From NCBI GenBank assembly GCA_018896355.1, contig JAHIMW010000143.1, forward strand, positions 1 to 16,176: a DNA stretch of 16,176 nt. Reading direction: 5' to 3'. Under the pieces are notes generated by a model, which was not told where the DNA came from, made no database searches, and saw only the letters and a list, made by a program, of their open reading frames with translations. This document shows, in pieces, positions 1-6,595 of the stretch (the first letter of the stretch is position 1; every line of letters starts with the position of its first letter). This DNA comes from Pseudomonadota bacterium. GTDB lineage: Bacteria > Desulfobacterota > Syntrophia > Syntrophales > UBA5619. The position numbers and the translations under genes were made by a program.

Positions 1-1016
1 ATCCCTGCTACCTCGTCTATCCATTCATCTACAGACCACTGATTGGAGGAAGCAAAAATCCCGGTCGCATCCTTTTTGCGTCCGTTATAAGCGTCATTCT
101 GGCCCTGCAACTCGGCGCTTTCATCTTTGCGGCGCAGATGATCAATTTCACAATCCCTGGAACGGGATCGAGCGGACACCTGGGAGGCGGGATGATTCTT
201 GCCATCCTCCTGGGTCCCCATGCGGCTTTTATCGTCACGGCCTCGGTCCTGACGGTCCAGGCGCTCTTCTTTGCCGACGGCGGGTTGCTTGCGCTCGGCT
301 GCAATATCTGGAACCTGGGTTTCTATCCCTGCTATCTCGTCTATCCATTCATCTATAAACCATTGATTGGAGAGAGTAAAAATCCGAGCCGCATCCTCCT
401 TGCGTCCATTATAAGTGTTGTTTTGGCCCTGCAACTCGGCGCTTTTTCCGTCGTAATGGAGACGCTTCTGTCGGGCAAAAGCGAACTGCCTTTCGGACCC
501 TTTCTCCTTCTGATGCAGCCAATCCATTTGGCTATCGGTGTCGTCGAGGCGTTTATCACGGCGGGGGTGATCAACTATGTGCAAAGCGTCAGACCCGAGA
601 TCCTCGATGGCATCGCCATGTCACGTCCCCTTGGTGCGGAGATTTCGCTGAAGAAGGTCATGGTGACATTCGCGGTGCTGGCTGTCATCACCGGCGGGGC
701 TCTCTCCTGGTTCGCTTCGACGCATCCGGATGGTCTGGAATGGTCCATCGAGAAAATCACCGGCAAGGGCGAACTGCCGGAACAGCAGCACGGCATGGCG
801 CCGGTGCTGAAAACCATCCAGGAAAAGACGGCGTTTCTTCCCGATTACGCCTTTAAGCCTGCACGAAACGAAGCGGAAAAGGAAGAAACCGCCCCTGCCT
901 GGCCCGCGATCGACAAGGGAACCTCCACGGCCGGCATCATCGGCGCGGCCATCGTCCTCGGAATGGTCATGCTGATCGGCATTGGGATAAGATCTTTCCG
1001 GAGAAGAGATACGTGA
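1..1016 (+). CDS. cbiM: CbiM/NikM-type ECF metal transporter S component fused to a PDGLE (NikN-like) domain, 5' partial
   Basis: This is the membrane substrate-binding component of an ECF transporter for Ni2+ or Co2+. The frame is open from the left edge (first full codon at 3), so the N-terminus with the metal-binding Met-His motif is outside the window. The family core is clear: a FAAQMINF segment, a GTGSSGHLGGG motif with the conserved His, then several hydrophobic helices. A PDGLEWS motif at about 732-752 marks the CbiN/NikN-like domain, followed by a charged linker and a last transmembrane helix near 930-995. Such MN fusions are typical of nickel importers, and with lar genes nearby nickel is the likelier substrate. 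The first 41 visible codons are not the expected N-terminal sequence. They are a diverged copy of the downstream segment at 327-447, so the protein appears to carry an internal duplication of about 108 residues. cbiQ and cbiO follow. Family certain; metal and functionality inferred. Confidence 0.9.
   Translation, partial: PCYLVYPFIYRPLIGGSKNPGRILFASVISVILALQLGAFIFAAQMINFTIPGTGSSGHLGGGMILAILLGPHAAFIVTASVLTVQALFFADGGLLALGCNIWNLGFYPCYLVYPFIYKPLIGESKNPSRILLASIISVVLALQLGAFSVVMETLLSGKSELPFGPFLLLMQPIHLAIGVVEAFITAGVINYVQSVRPEILDGIAMSRPLGAEISLKKVMVTFAVLAVITGGALSWFASTHPDGLEWSIEKITGKGELPEQQHGMAPVLKTIQEKTAFLPDYAFKPARNEAEKEETAPAWPAIDKGTSTAGIIGAAIVLGMVMLIGIGIRSFRRRDT
3..447 (+). repeat. Diverged 324-bp tandem duplication inside cbiM
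   Basis: Bases 3-123 align without gaps to bases 327-447 at an offset of exactly 324 bp (108 codons). By eye about 18-19 of 121 positions differ (roughly 85% identity), and many differences are at third codon positions. The alignment stops at a shared Gly-Ala-Phe (ggcgcttt): the first copy runs into FAAQMINF and the second into SVVMETLL. This is what an in-frame segment duplication or unequal crossover at that short homology would leave. The divergence shows either that it is old or that two different cbiM paralogues recombined. Confidence 0.85.
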
Positions 1017-1041
1017 AGCGTTCGCAAAAATACGCCTCACG

Positions 1042-1077
1042 CCCCGGAACTAGTGCGACTCGTTCCCGGGGTTTTTT
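1042..1077 (+). terminator. Rho-independent terminator between cbiM and cbiQ
   Basis: The left arm ccccggaac (1042-1050) pairs with gttcccgggg (1062-1071) with one bulged base, around an 11-nt loop. Six Ts (1072-1077) follow directly. It lies 26 bp after the cbiM stop and 49 bp before the cbiQ start, inside what should be one transporter operon, so it may act as a partial terminator that lowers cbiQO expression relative to cbiM. That role is inferred. Confidence 0.75.
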
Positions 1078-1125
1078 GTCGAAGCTGCCACGGCTTGACG
1101 CCATTGGAGAATGGGGAGCGCACCG

Positions 1126-1932
1126 ATGACCTTTGACGAGAAATATTTCGATATCGGCCGGCTGGACCGGCTCTCCTACCGGGAGACCTGCGTGCACCGT
1201 CTTGACCCGCGGGCCAAGGTGGTCGCCACGATGCTGTTTCTGCTCACCGTCATCTCCTTTCCCAAGTACGAGATTGTTGCGCTGGCCCCTTTTTTTCTGT
1301 ACCCCGTCCTGCTGCTGACCGTCGGCGAAATTCCGGTCCGGTTCATCATAAGGAAGATCATTGTCGTATCACCGTTCGCGGTTTTCATCGGCATCTTTAA
1401 CCCGATATTGGATACGCGAACGGCGGCGGTCATCTTCGGCGTCTCCCTGTCCGCGGGATGGATCTCTTTTCTTTCCATTCTGCTGAAGTTTGCACTCACC
1501 GTCAGCGCGGCGCTGCTGCTCATCGCGACAACGTCGTTTTCCGGCGTCTGTCATGCGCTCAGGCGGCTTGGCTTCCCGGCCCTCTTTGTTTCGCAAATCC
1601 TCTTTCTGTACCGCTATCTCTTTGTGCTCATGGAGGAGACTATGCGGATCATCCGCGCCCGGGAGATGCGGTCATTCGGGTCGCGCGGCGCCGGTATGAA
1701 GGTATTCGTGCGGCTGATCGGGATTCTTTTTCTCAGAACCGTGGATCGTGCGGAGAGAATCTACTACGCCATGCTCTCCCGGGGATTTCAGGGAGATATC
1801 CCGACTCTCAAACGGTCCCGTATCGTGCTGCCCGATTTGGTGTTCCTCTCGGCGATGATTGCATATCTTTTGATTTTCCGCTTTTTCCCCGTCACCGAAG
1901 GGATCGGTAGGGTTGCACAGGAGCTGTTTTAA
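1126..1932 (+). CDS. cbiQ: CbiQ/EcfT-type transmembrane component of the ECF nickel/cobalt transporter
   Basis: This is the energy-coupling membrane protein that links the CbiM-type substrate component to the CbiO ATPase. The 268-residue protein has hydrophobic segments at about residues 32-65, 78-95, 100-135, 150-170 and 233-253. It carries the two EcfT coupling motifs, RAREMRS (177-183) and AMLSRGF (215-221), whose Ala-Arg cores dock into the ATPase. I chose the ATG at 1126 because GGGGAG at 1113-1118 sits 7 nt upstream. The earlier in-frame ATG at 1111 has its Shine-Dalgarno-like GGAGA touching the start codon. The stop TAA is immediately followed by the cbiO ATG, so the two are almost certainly co-translated. 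A terminator-like hairpin separates it from cbiM. Function in nickel rather than cobalt uptake is inferred from the lar genes downstream. Confidence 0.92.
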   Translation: MTFDEKYFDIGRLDRLSYRETCVHRLDPRAKVVATMLFLLTVISFPKYEIVALAPFFLYPVLLLTVGEIPVRFIIRKIIVVSPFAVFIGIFNPILDTRTAAVIFGVSLSAGWISFLSILLKFALTVSAALLLIATTSFSGVCHALRRLGFPALFVSQILFLYRYLFVLMEETMRIIRAREMRSFGSRGAGMKVFVRLIGILFLRTVDRAERIYYAMLSRGFQGDIPTLKRSRIVLPDLVFLSAMIAYLLIFRFFPVTEGIGRVAQELF

Positions 1933-2670
1933 ATGAGTCATCATATTGTCGAATTCAAAGAGGTATCCTTCCGCTATCCCGACGGGACGGAAGCGCTCAA
2001 GGGGGTCAATTTCCGAATTACCCACGGTGAATCCGTCGGCGTCGTCGGCGCCAACGGGGCGGGAAAATCCACGCTTCTCCAGCATATGAACGGATACCTG
2101 ATGCCGACGTCCGGAACGATAACGATCGGCGATCTTATCCTTACAAAAAAAACGAGGCGGGAGATCCGGAAGAAGGTTGGAATCGTTTTTCAGAACCCCG
2201 ATGACCAGCTCTTCATGCCGACCGTTTTTGACGATGTCGCCTTCGGTCCGCTCAACCTTGGAATGGATGAGGCGTCCGTGCGGGAGCGGGTCCGCAAAGC
2301 GCTCGGCATGGTCAACAGCCTTGCTCTTCAGGACAAACCGCCGCACCACCTCTCCTGCGGACAGAAGAGCGCCGTTGCCATCGCTTCGGTGATGGCGATG
2401 GAACCCGATATCCTCGCGATGGACGAGCCCGCCTCGAACCTGGACCCGAGGTCGAGGCGATCGCTGATTACGTTGCTAAAGACCTTCAAGCACTCCAAGA
2501 TCATCGCCTCCCACGACCTCGACCTGATCCTCGATGTCTGTCAGCGCTGCATCGTGATCGGAGGCGGCGCGGTGGTTGCGGACGGTCCGTCGGCGGAGAT
2601 TCTCTCGGACAAGGCGTTCCTTGAAGAAAACAGCCTGGAGCTTCCGTTGTCGTTCCAACGGCGCTCGTAA
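1933..2670 (+). CDS. cbiO: CbiO/EcfA-type ATPase of the ECF nickel/cobalt transporter, with LSCGQ signature
   Basis: This cytoplasmic ATPase powers metal uptake through CbiQ. The 245-residue protein, normal in length, has Walker A GANGAGKST (39-47), Q-loop FQNPDDQLF (Q87), the ABC signature, Walker B ILAMDEP (160-166) with a D-loop after it, and the switch His in ASHD (194). The signature at 140-144 reads LSCGQ instead of the usual LSGGQ, and the basic residues that normally follow are replaced by Ser-Ala. The start ATG directly abuts the cbiQ stop, and AGGAG at 1919-1923 lies 9 nt upstream inside cbiQ. A relic of a second cbiO at 4058-4165 keeps canonical LSGGQ, so the Gly-to-Cys change is specific to this copy. 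Whether it lowers activity cannot be told from sequence. Confidence 0.93.
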   Translation: MSHHIVEFKEVSFRYPDGTEALKGVNFRITHGESVGVVGANGAGKSTLLQHMNGYLMPTSGTITIGDLILTKKTRREIRKKVGIVFQNPDDQLFMPTVFDDVAFGPLNLGMDEASVRERVRKALGMVNSLALQDKPPHHLSCGQKSAVAIASVMAMEPDILAMDEPASNLDPRSRRSLITLLKTFKHSKIIASHDLDLILDVCQRCIVIGGGAVVADGPSAEILSDKAFLEENSLELPLSFQRRS

Positions 2671-2681
2671 TCCCGGAGGGT

Positions 2682-2702
2682 TCCCGGACGGTGAATCCGG
2701 GA
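2682..2702 (+). other. Perfect 7-bp hairpin after cbiO
   Basis: tcccgga (2682-2688) pairs perfectly with tccggga (2696-2702) around a 7-nt loop, 11 bp after the cbiO stop. No T-run follows on either strand, so it is not a standard intrinsic terminator. It may stabilise the 3' end of the cbiO mRNA. It lies in the 105-bp gap between the convergent cbiO and decarboxylase genes. Confidence 0.4.
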
Positions 2703-2775
2703 AAGAATTTGGCATGAAAATGGTCGGCGCATTATTCAGAGAGTTTTTCAATACCCTGATAGAAAGAAGTACAAA

Positions 2776-4008
2776 TTAATTTGCGATAGCAATGGCCTGG
2801 CCCATTTTCACATCATCGCCTTCCTTGACTTCGAATCTCTTGATAACACCAGGTCTGAAAATGAGGCAATATGTAGATCCTCCGTACTGAAAATATCTTA
2901 ATTCTTCGCCTTTTCTGATTCTGTACCCGGGTTTGATTTTATCAGGTATCACACACGAGGATACCTCCGCCATACCAATCGGCATGACAACCATTAATCC
3001 GATTTGAGGATCATCAGCCTCAATGTATATGATTGCCCGTGTTGCTACATGGGCAATATATCCCTGCGAAAAATTCGGACTGCCAGGATCCATTCCCTGG
3101 GATTCTGTTCCGGCATAATAAGTGCCTTGTTTAATATATGCTTTCTTGATTGTGCCTGTGACAGGACTATGCCAACGGTGATACTTGGTTGCAGACAGAA
3201 AGGCCTGGTATACATCGCCGCCAACAAACCGATCTGCGACGGATTCGTCGTTGTTCAACATATCGTTCAGGGAATAGGGCTGAGATTTTACCCAGAACCA
3301 GTCAAGCTTTTTTACGTTGTATTGAATATTGTAGACATTTGAATCGCAGGCACTGACGATTGCTTTATTGTTGCTGGGCTCTGCAATGGGACGCACACCC
3401 GGCTTGAATTTTCTTGTGAAGAAATCATTCCACGATTTGAACCCCCAGTGTTCATCGTTGGGATCGTATTGATATTGGTCCATGTTCAGCTTTTGCATTG
3501 CAGCTTTGGATTTCCAGCCGGTAGGGCCGTCGTTTAATACAGACAGTGATGCCGGGCTATCCAGATAGGAACCATACTCATCCAAAATCTTTTTAAATAT
3601 TGAATTTACTTTTTCATTGCGAAAGGCAGTAAATCCGGCAGGGACGCCCATTGTCCAGTTCAATATATCGTTAATGGGGAAACCCACCAAATCGGTTTCG
3701 TCATATACCGGTGCTTTATCGATAGCAGCATTGATCAAATACAGCATTTGATCAATGCTGTTTATATAGAGGTTAGGATTAGGGTTATTTCTATAGTATC
3801 CGGGGACTTGATCAATCATTTGCGTGAAGTACATTCGTACTGTTGGGTCACTGTCTATTAAGACTTTGAACTCCTTCATAACGGGCTTAAGTTCTACTGT
3901 AGCCGCGTTTACTTCTTCTTTAATCCCCTCTCCATTGGTCCATGCAGCAAAGAAAACCAGGATCAGGATTATGAATAACCCCAACTTTGTGTGCGATGTT
4001 CTTTTCAT
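2776..4008 (-). CDS. Exported phosphatidylserine-decarboxylase-family (pyruvoyl-dependent) decarboxylase
   Basis: This 410-residue protein belongs to the phosphatidylserine decarboxylase (PSD) superfamily, whose members cut themselves at a Gly-Ser bond to make a pyruvoyl cofactor. Visible motifs are WGFKSWNDFFTRKFKPG with RPI (188-208), the catalytic-type Asp in ACDSN (D222), YHRWHSPVTG (276-285) with two His, and the self-cleavage motif YGGST (375-379, Ser378). The roughly 170-residue region before the catalytic domain recalls the N-terminal domain of the longer PSD-like group that also includes amino-acid decarboxylases such as fungal PsiD, so the substrate need not be phosphatidylserine. 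An N-terminal Lys/Arg stretch and hydrophobic run (residues 9-23) look like a signal peptide or anchor, unusual for this family. GAGGAGG (4016-4022) is a strong ribosome site. GC is roughly 42% in sampled stretches, far below the lar genes, suggesting transfer. It is convergent with cbiO. Family certain; substrate and location inferred. Confidence 0.85.
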   Translation of the reverse strand: MKRTSHTKLGLFIILILVFFAAWTNGEGIKEEVNAATVELKPVMKEFKVLIDSDPTVRMYFTQMIDQVPGYYRNNPNPNLYINSIDQMLYLINAAIDKAPVYDETDLVGFPINDILNWTMGVPAGFTAFRNEKVNSIFKKILDEYGSYLDSPASLSVLNDGPTGWKSKAAMQKLNMDQYQYDPNDEHWGFKSWNDFFTRKFKPGVRPIAEPSNNKAIVSACDSNVYNIQYNVKKLDWFWVKSQPYSLNDMLNNDESVADRFVGGDVYQAFLSATKYHRWHSPVTGTIKKAYIKQGTYYAGTESQGMDPGSPNFSQGYIAHVATRAIIYIEADDPQIGLMVVMPIGMAEVSSCVIPDKIKPGYRIRKGEELRYFQYGGSTYCLIFRPGVIKRFEVKEGDDVKMGQAIAIAN

Positions 4009-4057
4009 AGCAATACCTCCTCTAAATTGCAGGGATCCGTTTACATGTGTCGGGACC

Positions 4058-4165
4058 GGTCAACAGTCTCGATCTTCCGGACAAACCACCGCACCATCTG
4101 TCCGGCGGACAGAAGAGCGCCCTCGTTGCGGTGATGGTCATGGAACACGATATTCCGATTCCGGA
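4058..4165 (+). pseudogene. Relic of a second cbiO (signature-motif region)
   Basis: These bases match intact cbiO at about 2310-2415. Over the first 64 bases I count 8 mismatches (about 87% identity). A 6-bp in-frame deletion follows, then further similarity up to the region before Walker B. Translated from 4059 it reads VNSLDLPDKPPHHLSGGQKS and continues open to a TGA at 4183-4185. Nothing of Walker A or the C-terminal half remains. The fragment shows that a second ECF ATPase once stood here. Unlike the intact gene, it has canonical LSGGQ. It lies upstream of the decarboxylase gene and would fall within that gene's promoter region. Confidence 0.85.
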
Positions 4166-4198
4166 ATTCCGGTCTTCCTTAAGTTGATGGTTATTCGG

Positions 4199-5245
4199 TT
4201 ACACAACTTTTTTCTGCATTCGGTCCGATACGTCTCTCAGCAGTTTCAGGATCGCTTCGGCCTGGTCCGGGGTCAGGCTGCCCATGCCGCAGGAAGGGGT
4301 GATGAGGCTCTGTCGCAGGATTGTCTGTTGATCGATGTCCGCCTGTTCGAGGCGCCGGATGCCCGTTTCGAGTATGGAGACGAGCAGATTGGCGGTTTCG
4401 TTCCCGGTGAAGGCGCCTGTCGGGACGACACCCCAGGCGAGAGCGCCCCCGCGATCAAAGAACTTTTTGATATCAACAGGGTAGAGCATCACCTTTTCCA
4501 TATACCCGAAGGCGTCGAAGTTCACGATATCGACCCTGGTATTCAATATCATGGACCAGTCGGCGTTGCCGCAGCAATGGATGCCGGCAACGCCTCCCAG
4601 CTCATGGATGGTATCGACGAGCTCGTTCAGCTTCTCCGAGACGAGGTCCGGCGAGACGGCGGAGAAGGCAGATCCGAGAGATTCCATCGCCGGCTCATCG
4701 ATGAAAATGATGACGGGTTTGCCGAAGGGTTTAAGTTCCTCGATCTGCCACGCCGCCTTCATCGCGAGCCCCTTGACCACGGCGTCGAAGAAGAGTTCGT
4801 TGTGGATGATGTCCCTGCCGGTTTCGTCTTTGAACGATGTGCCGGTGGTCAGCGGACCGGTGATGTGACCCTTGATGTACCGTGCATTCGATAAAGACCC
4901 TTTTTTCAGCGCGCGGATCAGCGCATAAAACCCGGGGGCGTATCTCTCGGTGATCCGGAAGAATCCGTAATCCTTTTCCAGATACCGTTCGAAAAATTTC
5001 TCGAGGGCCGGCGTGAGGTCACCGGTCGTGTTGAATGAAACCTTTCCGCCAACTTCATCGATCCGGAGTCCGGGTAATGATTCGCTGTATTGCACATCCA
5101 TATGCTCGCGGAAGTTCCTCTGGGGCAGTTGCGGCCAGATCGGCGCTTCGGGCAGATACCGGAGCGATTGTTCTACGGCCTTGTCCGGATCGGCGCCCGG
5201 CATGCTGCCGATGCCGGTGGCGATGCAGTTGAAGTTGTGGGTCAT
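4199..5245 (-). CDS. MetE/UROD-superfamily zinc-dependent methyltransferase-like protein
   Basis: This 348-residue protein resembles the C-terminal, zinc-binding catalytic half of cobalamin-independent methionine synthase and related uroporphyrinogen-decarboxylase-fold proteins. It starts with GIGSMPGADP (11-20), a form of the family's GS.P motif, has an acidic FIDEP motif (181-185), HCCG (223-226), and SCG near the C-terminus (C319). A His/Cys plus a late Cys are the expected zinc ligands for thiol activation. I start at the ATG at 5245 because AAGGAG lies about 9 nt upstream (longer readings overlap larC) and because this start overlaps the larC stop by 4 bp (ATGA), a hallmark of translational coupling. 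It is the last gene of the larE-larB-larC operon. The methyl donor and acceptor are unknown; short MetE-like proteins of this kind act with corrinoid proteins or as independent thiol methyltransferases. A direct role in nickel-pincer chemistry is only a guess from context. Confidence 0.82.
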   Translation of the reverse strand: MTHNFNCIATGIGSMPGADPDKAVEQSLRYLPEAPIWPQLPQRNFREHMDVQYSESLPGLRIDEVGGKVSFNTTGDLTPALEKFFERYLEKDYGFFRITERYAPGFYALIRALKKGSLSNARYIKGHITGPLTTGTSFKDETGRDIIHNELFFDAVVKGLAMKAAWQIEELKPFGKPVIIFIDEPAMESLGSAFSAVSPDLVSEKLNELVDTIHELGGVAGIHCCGNADWSMILNTRVDIVNFDAFGYMEKVMLYPVDIKKFFDRGGALAWGVVPTGAFTGNETANLLVSILETGIRRLEQADIDQQTILRQSLITPSCGMGSLTPDQAEAILKLLRDVSDRMQKKVV

Positions 5246-6429
5246 GATGATATACTCCTTCCCGTCCTGTACAGAACCATGGCGCTTTCGTAGACCTGCC
5301 GGATTGCCACGCCGTGTGCGGCCGCGGCCCGCTTGCAGTCCTCGTACTCGGGGGAGGCCGTGATCGTGTTCCCGTTCCTCTCTCCGATCTTGATCCGGAT
5401 CGTCCCGAACCGGGTGACGACTTCCTCCCAGCGGCGATCCAGGCAGACGCGCTCCCACCGTGACATCCGGACGCCCAGCGTCGAGGTCTCGGCCAGGACG
5501 ACGGCGGCGATCGACTCGGCCCCGGCCGGATCACAGATCACGGACAGTAGCGTTCCGGGCCGGTTCTTCTTCATCTGGATCGGTGACAGGAAGACATCGA
5601 GCGCACCCGCGGCGAAAAGCCGCTCCATCGCGGTCTCGTAGAACTGCGGATTGAGGTCGTCGATGTTCGTCTCGATCACGGTGACGCTTCTGGCAGTCGG
5701 GACCGAGACGGACTCCTCGCCGACCATGACCCGGAGCACGTTCGGGATGCCGAAATCGTTCTTGCCGGCGCCGTAGCCGATCTTCTCTACGGTCATCGCG
5801 GGCATCTCTCCAAAACCGGAGGCGATCTCCACAATGATCGCCGCGCCGGTCGGCGTGACCAGCTCCCCGTCGATGTCCAGCTTCCGCCAGGGCACGCCCC
5901 GCAGGATCTCGGCGGTGGCCGGCGCGGGCAGCGGGAATGTGCCGTGGGCGCTCGTTAAGTAACCGTGAAACGTGGGCATCGGGCCGGCGACGACCTTCGG
6001 CCAGCCGATCAGCTCGAGACAGATAGCCGTGCCGACGATATCGACGATGGCATCCACTGCGCCCACCTCGTGGAAGTGGACCTCTTCCGGAGAGCGGCCG
6101 TGCACCCGGCCTTCGGCCTCCGCGAGTCTGTTGAAGATGCGCCCGGCCGTCTGCTTTACACGGTCGGAGAGGTTCGCGCTGCGGATCGTCTCCAGGATCT
6201 CCTTCAGCCGCCGGTGATGGGGGGGGTGAGGTTCATCGAGGACCACACGGACGTCCGTCGCCTCGATAGGCCCCTTGATCTTCCTGCCGACCTCAATTCT
6301 GTACCCGCCGACGCCCAGACCGGCGAGCCCATCCCGGAACCGCACCGGGTCCGCCCCGGCGCCGATTAGCGCCCCGAGCGTCATGTCGCCGCTGATTCCC
6401 GCGAAGCAGTCGAAATACGCGATCTTCAT
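5242..6429 (-). CDS. larC: LarC, nickel insertion protein for nickel-pincer nucleotide cofactor
   Basis: LarC (DUF111 family) inserts Ni2+ into the bis-thiocarboxylate pincer nucleotide, a CTP-dependent step that completes the cofactor of LarA-type racemases. The 395-residue protein has the family N-terminus with FDCFAGISGDM (6-16), a His-containing PHPPHHRR stretch (67-74) suited to holding nickel, HFHEVGAVDAIVD (118-130), and a C-terminal region with ETNIDDLNPQ and an MKKNRPG motif. It is a single full-length frame; in Lactobacillus plantarum the same protein is encoded as larC1/larC2 across a programmed frameshift. GGGGGAG sits 8 nt before the ATG. Transcription comes from larB, but a 119-bp palindromic element and a further 46 bp separate it from larB. 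The stop overlaps the start of the MetE-like gene. Confidence 0.95.
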   Translation of the reverse strand: MKIAYFDCFAGISGDMTLGALIGAGADPVRFRDGLAGLGVGGYRIEVGRKIKGPIEATDVRVVLDEPHPPHHRRLKEILETIRSANLSDRVKQTAGRIFNRLAEAEGRVHGRSPEEVHFHEVGAVDAIVDIVGTAICLELIGWPKVVAGPMPTFHGYLTSAHGTFPLPAPATAEILRGVPWRKLDIDGELVTPTGAAIIVEIASGFGEMPAMTVEKIGYGAGKNDFGIPNVLRVMVGEESVSVPTARSVTVIETNIDDLNPQFYETAMERLFAAGALDVFLSPIQMKKNRPGTLLSVICDPAGAESIAAVVLAETSTLGVRMSRWERVCLDRRWEEVVTRFGTIRIKIGERNGNTITASPEYEDCKRAAAAHGVAIRQVYESAMVLYRTGRSISS

Positions 6430-6475
6430 CGGTGATACTCCCCCAAAAAATCCATAAAACTATCCGGTTCGGGGA

Positions 6476-6594
6476 GGCTTCGTAAAAAGCGCCAGAGGCA
6501 AGGCGCGCGACTCCTGAGGAATGAGGCGTACTTTTCGTACGTCGCAATGACGAAGGAGGAAGCGCAACGCAGCATATGGACTTTTTTCGAAGCC
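6476..6594. mobile_element. MITE-like palindromic element between larB and larC
   Basis: The element is bounded by ggcttcgtaaaaag (6476-6489) and cttttttcgaagcc (6581-6594), inverted repeats matching at 13 of 14 positions. The centre is a perfect small hairpin (cgtac at 6527-6531, gtacg at 6537-6541), and the arms between show partial complementarity. It has no coding capacity. It ends one base before the larB stop codon, inside the lar operon, so it may form a hairpin in the mRNA between larB and larC. Its layout matches small non-autonomous elements. I recall similar sequences in deltaproteobacterial genomes but cannot verify this here. Confidence 0.7.
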
Positions 6595-6595
6595 G

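Noticed and set aside
2714..2779. 21-codon plus-strand ORF after cbiO
   Set aside because: It has no convincing ribosome site, no recognisable motif, and overlaps the end of the decarboxylase gene.
4161..4172. Perfect 12-bp palindrome ccggaattccgg
   Set aside because: It lies at the end of the cbiO relic with no T-run or promoter placement; a chance palindrome is likely.
3824..4894. A 356-codon plus-strand frame across the decarboxylase start and the MetE-like gene
   Set aside because: It runs antisense to two well-supported genes and through their junction, with no family motif.
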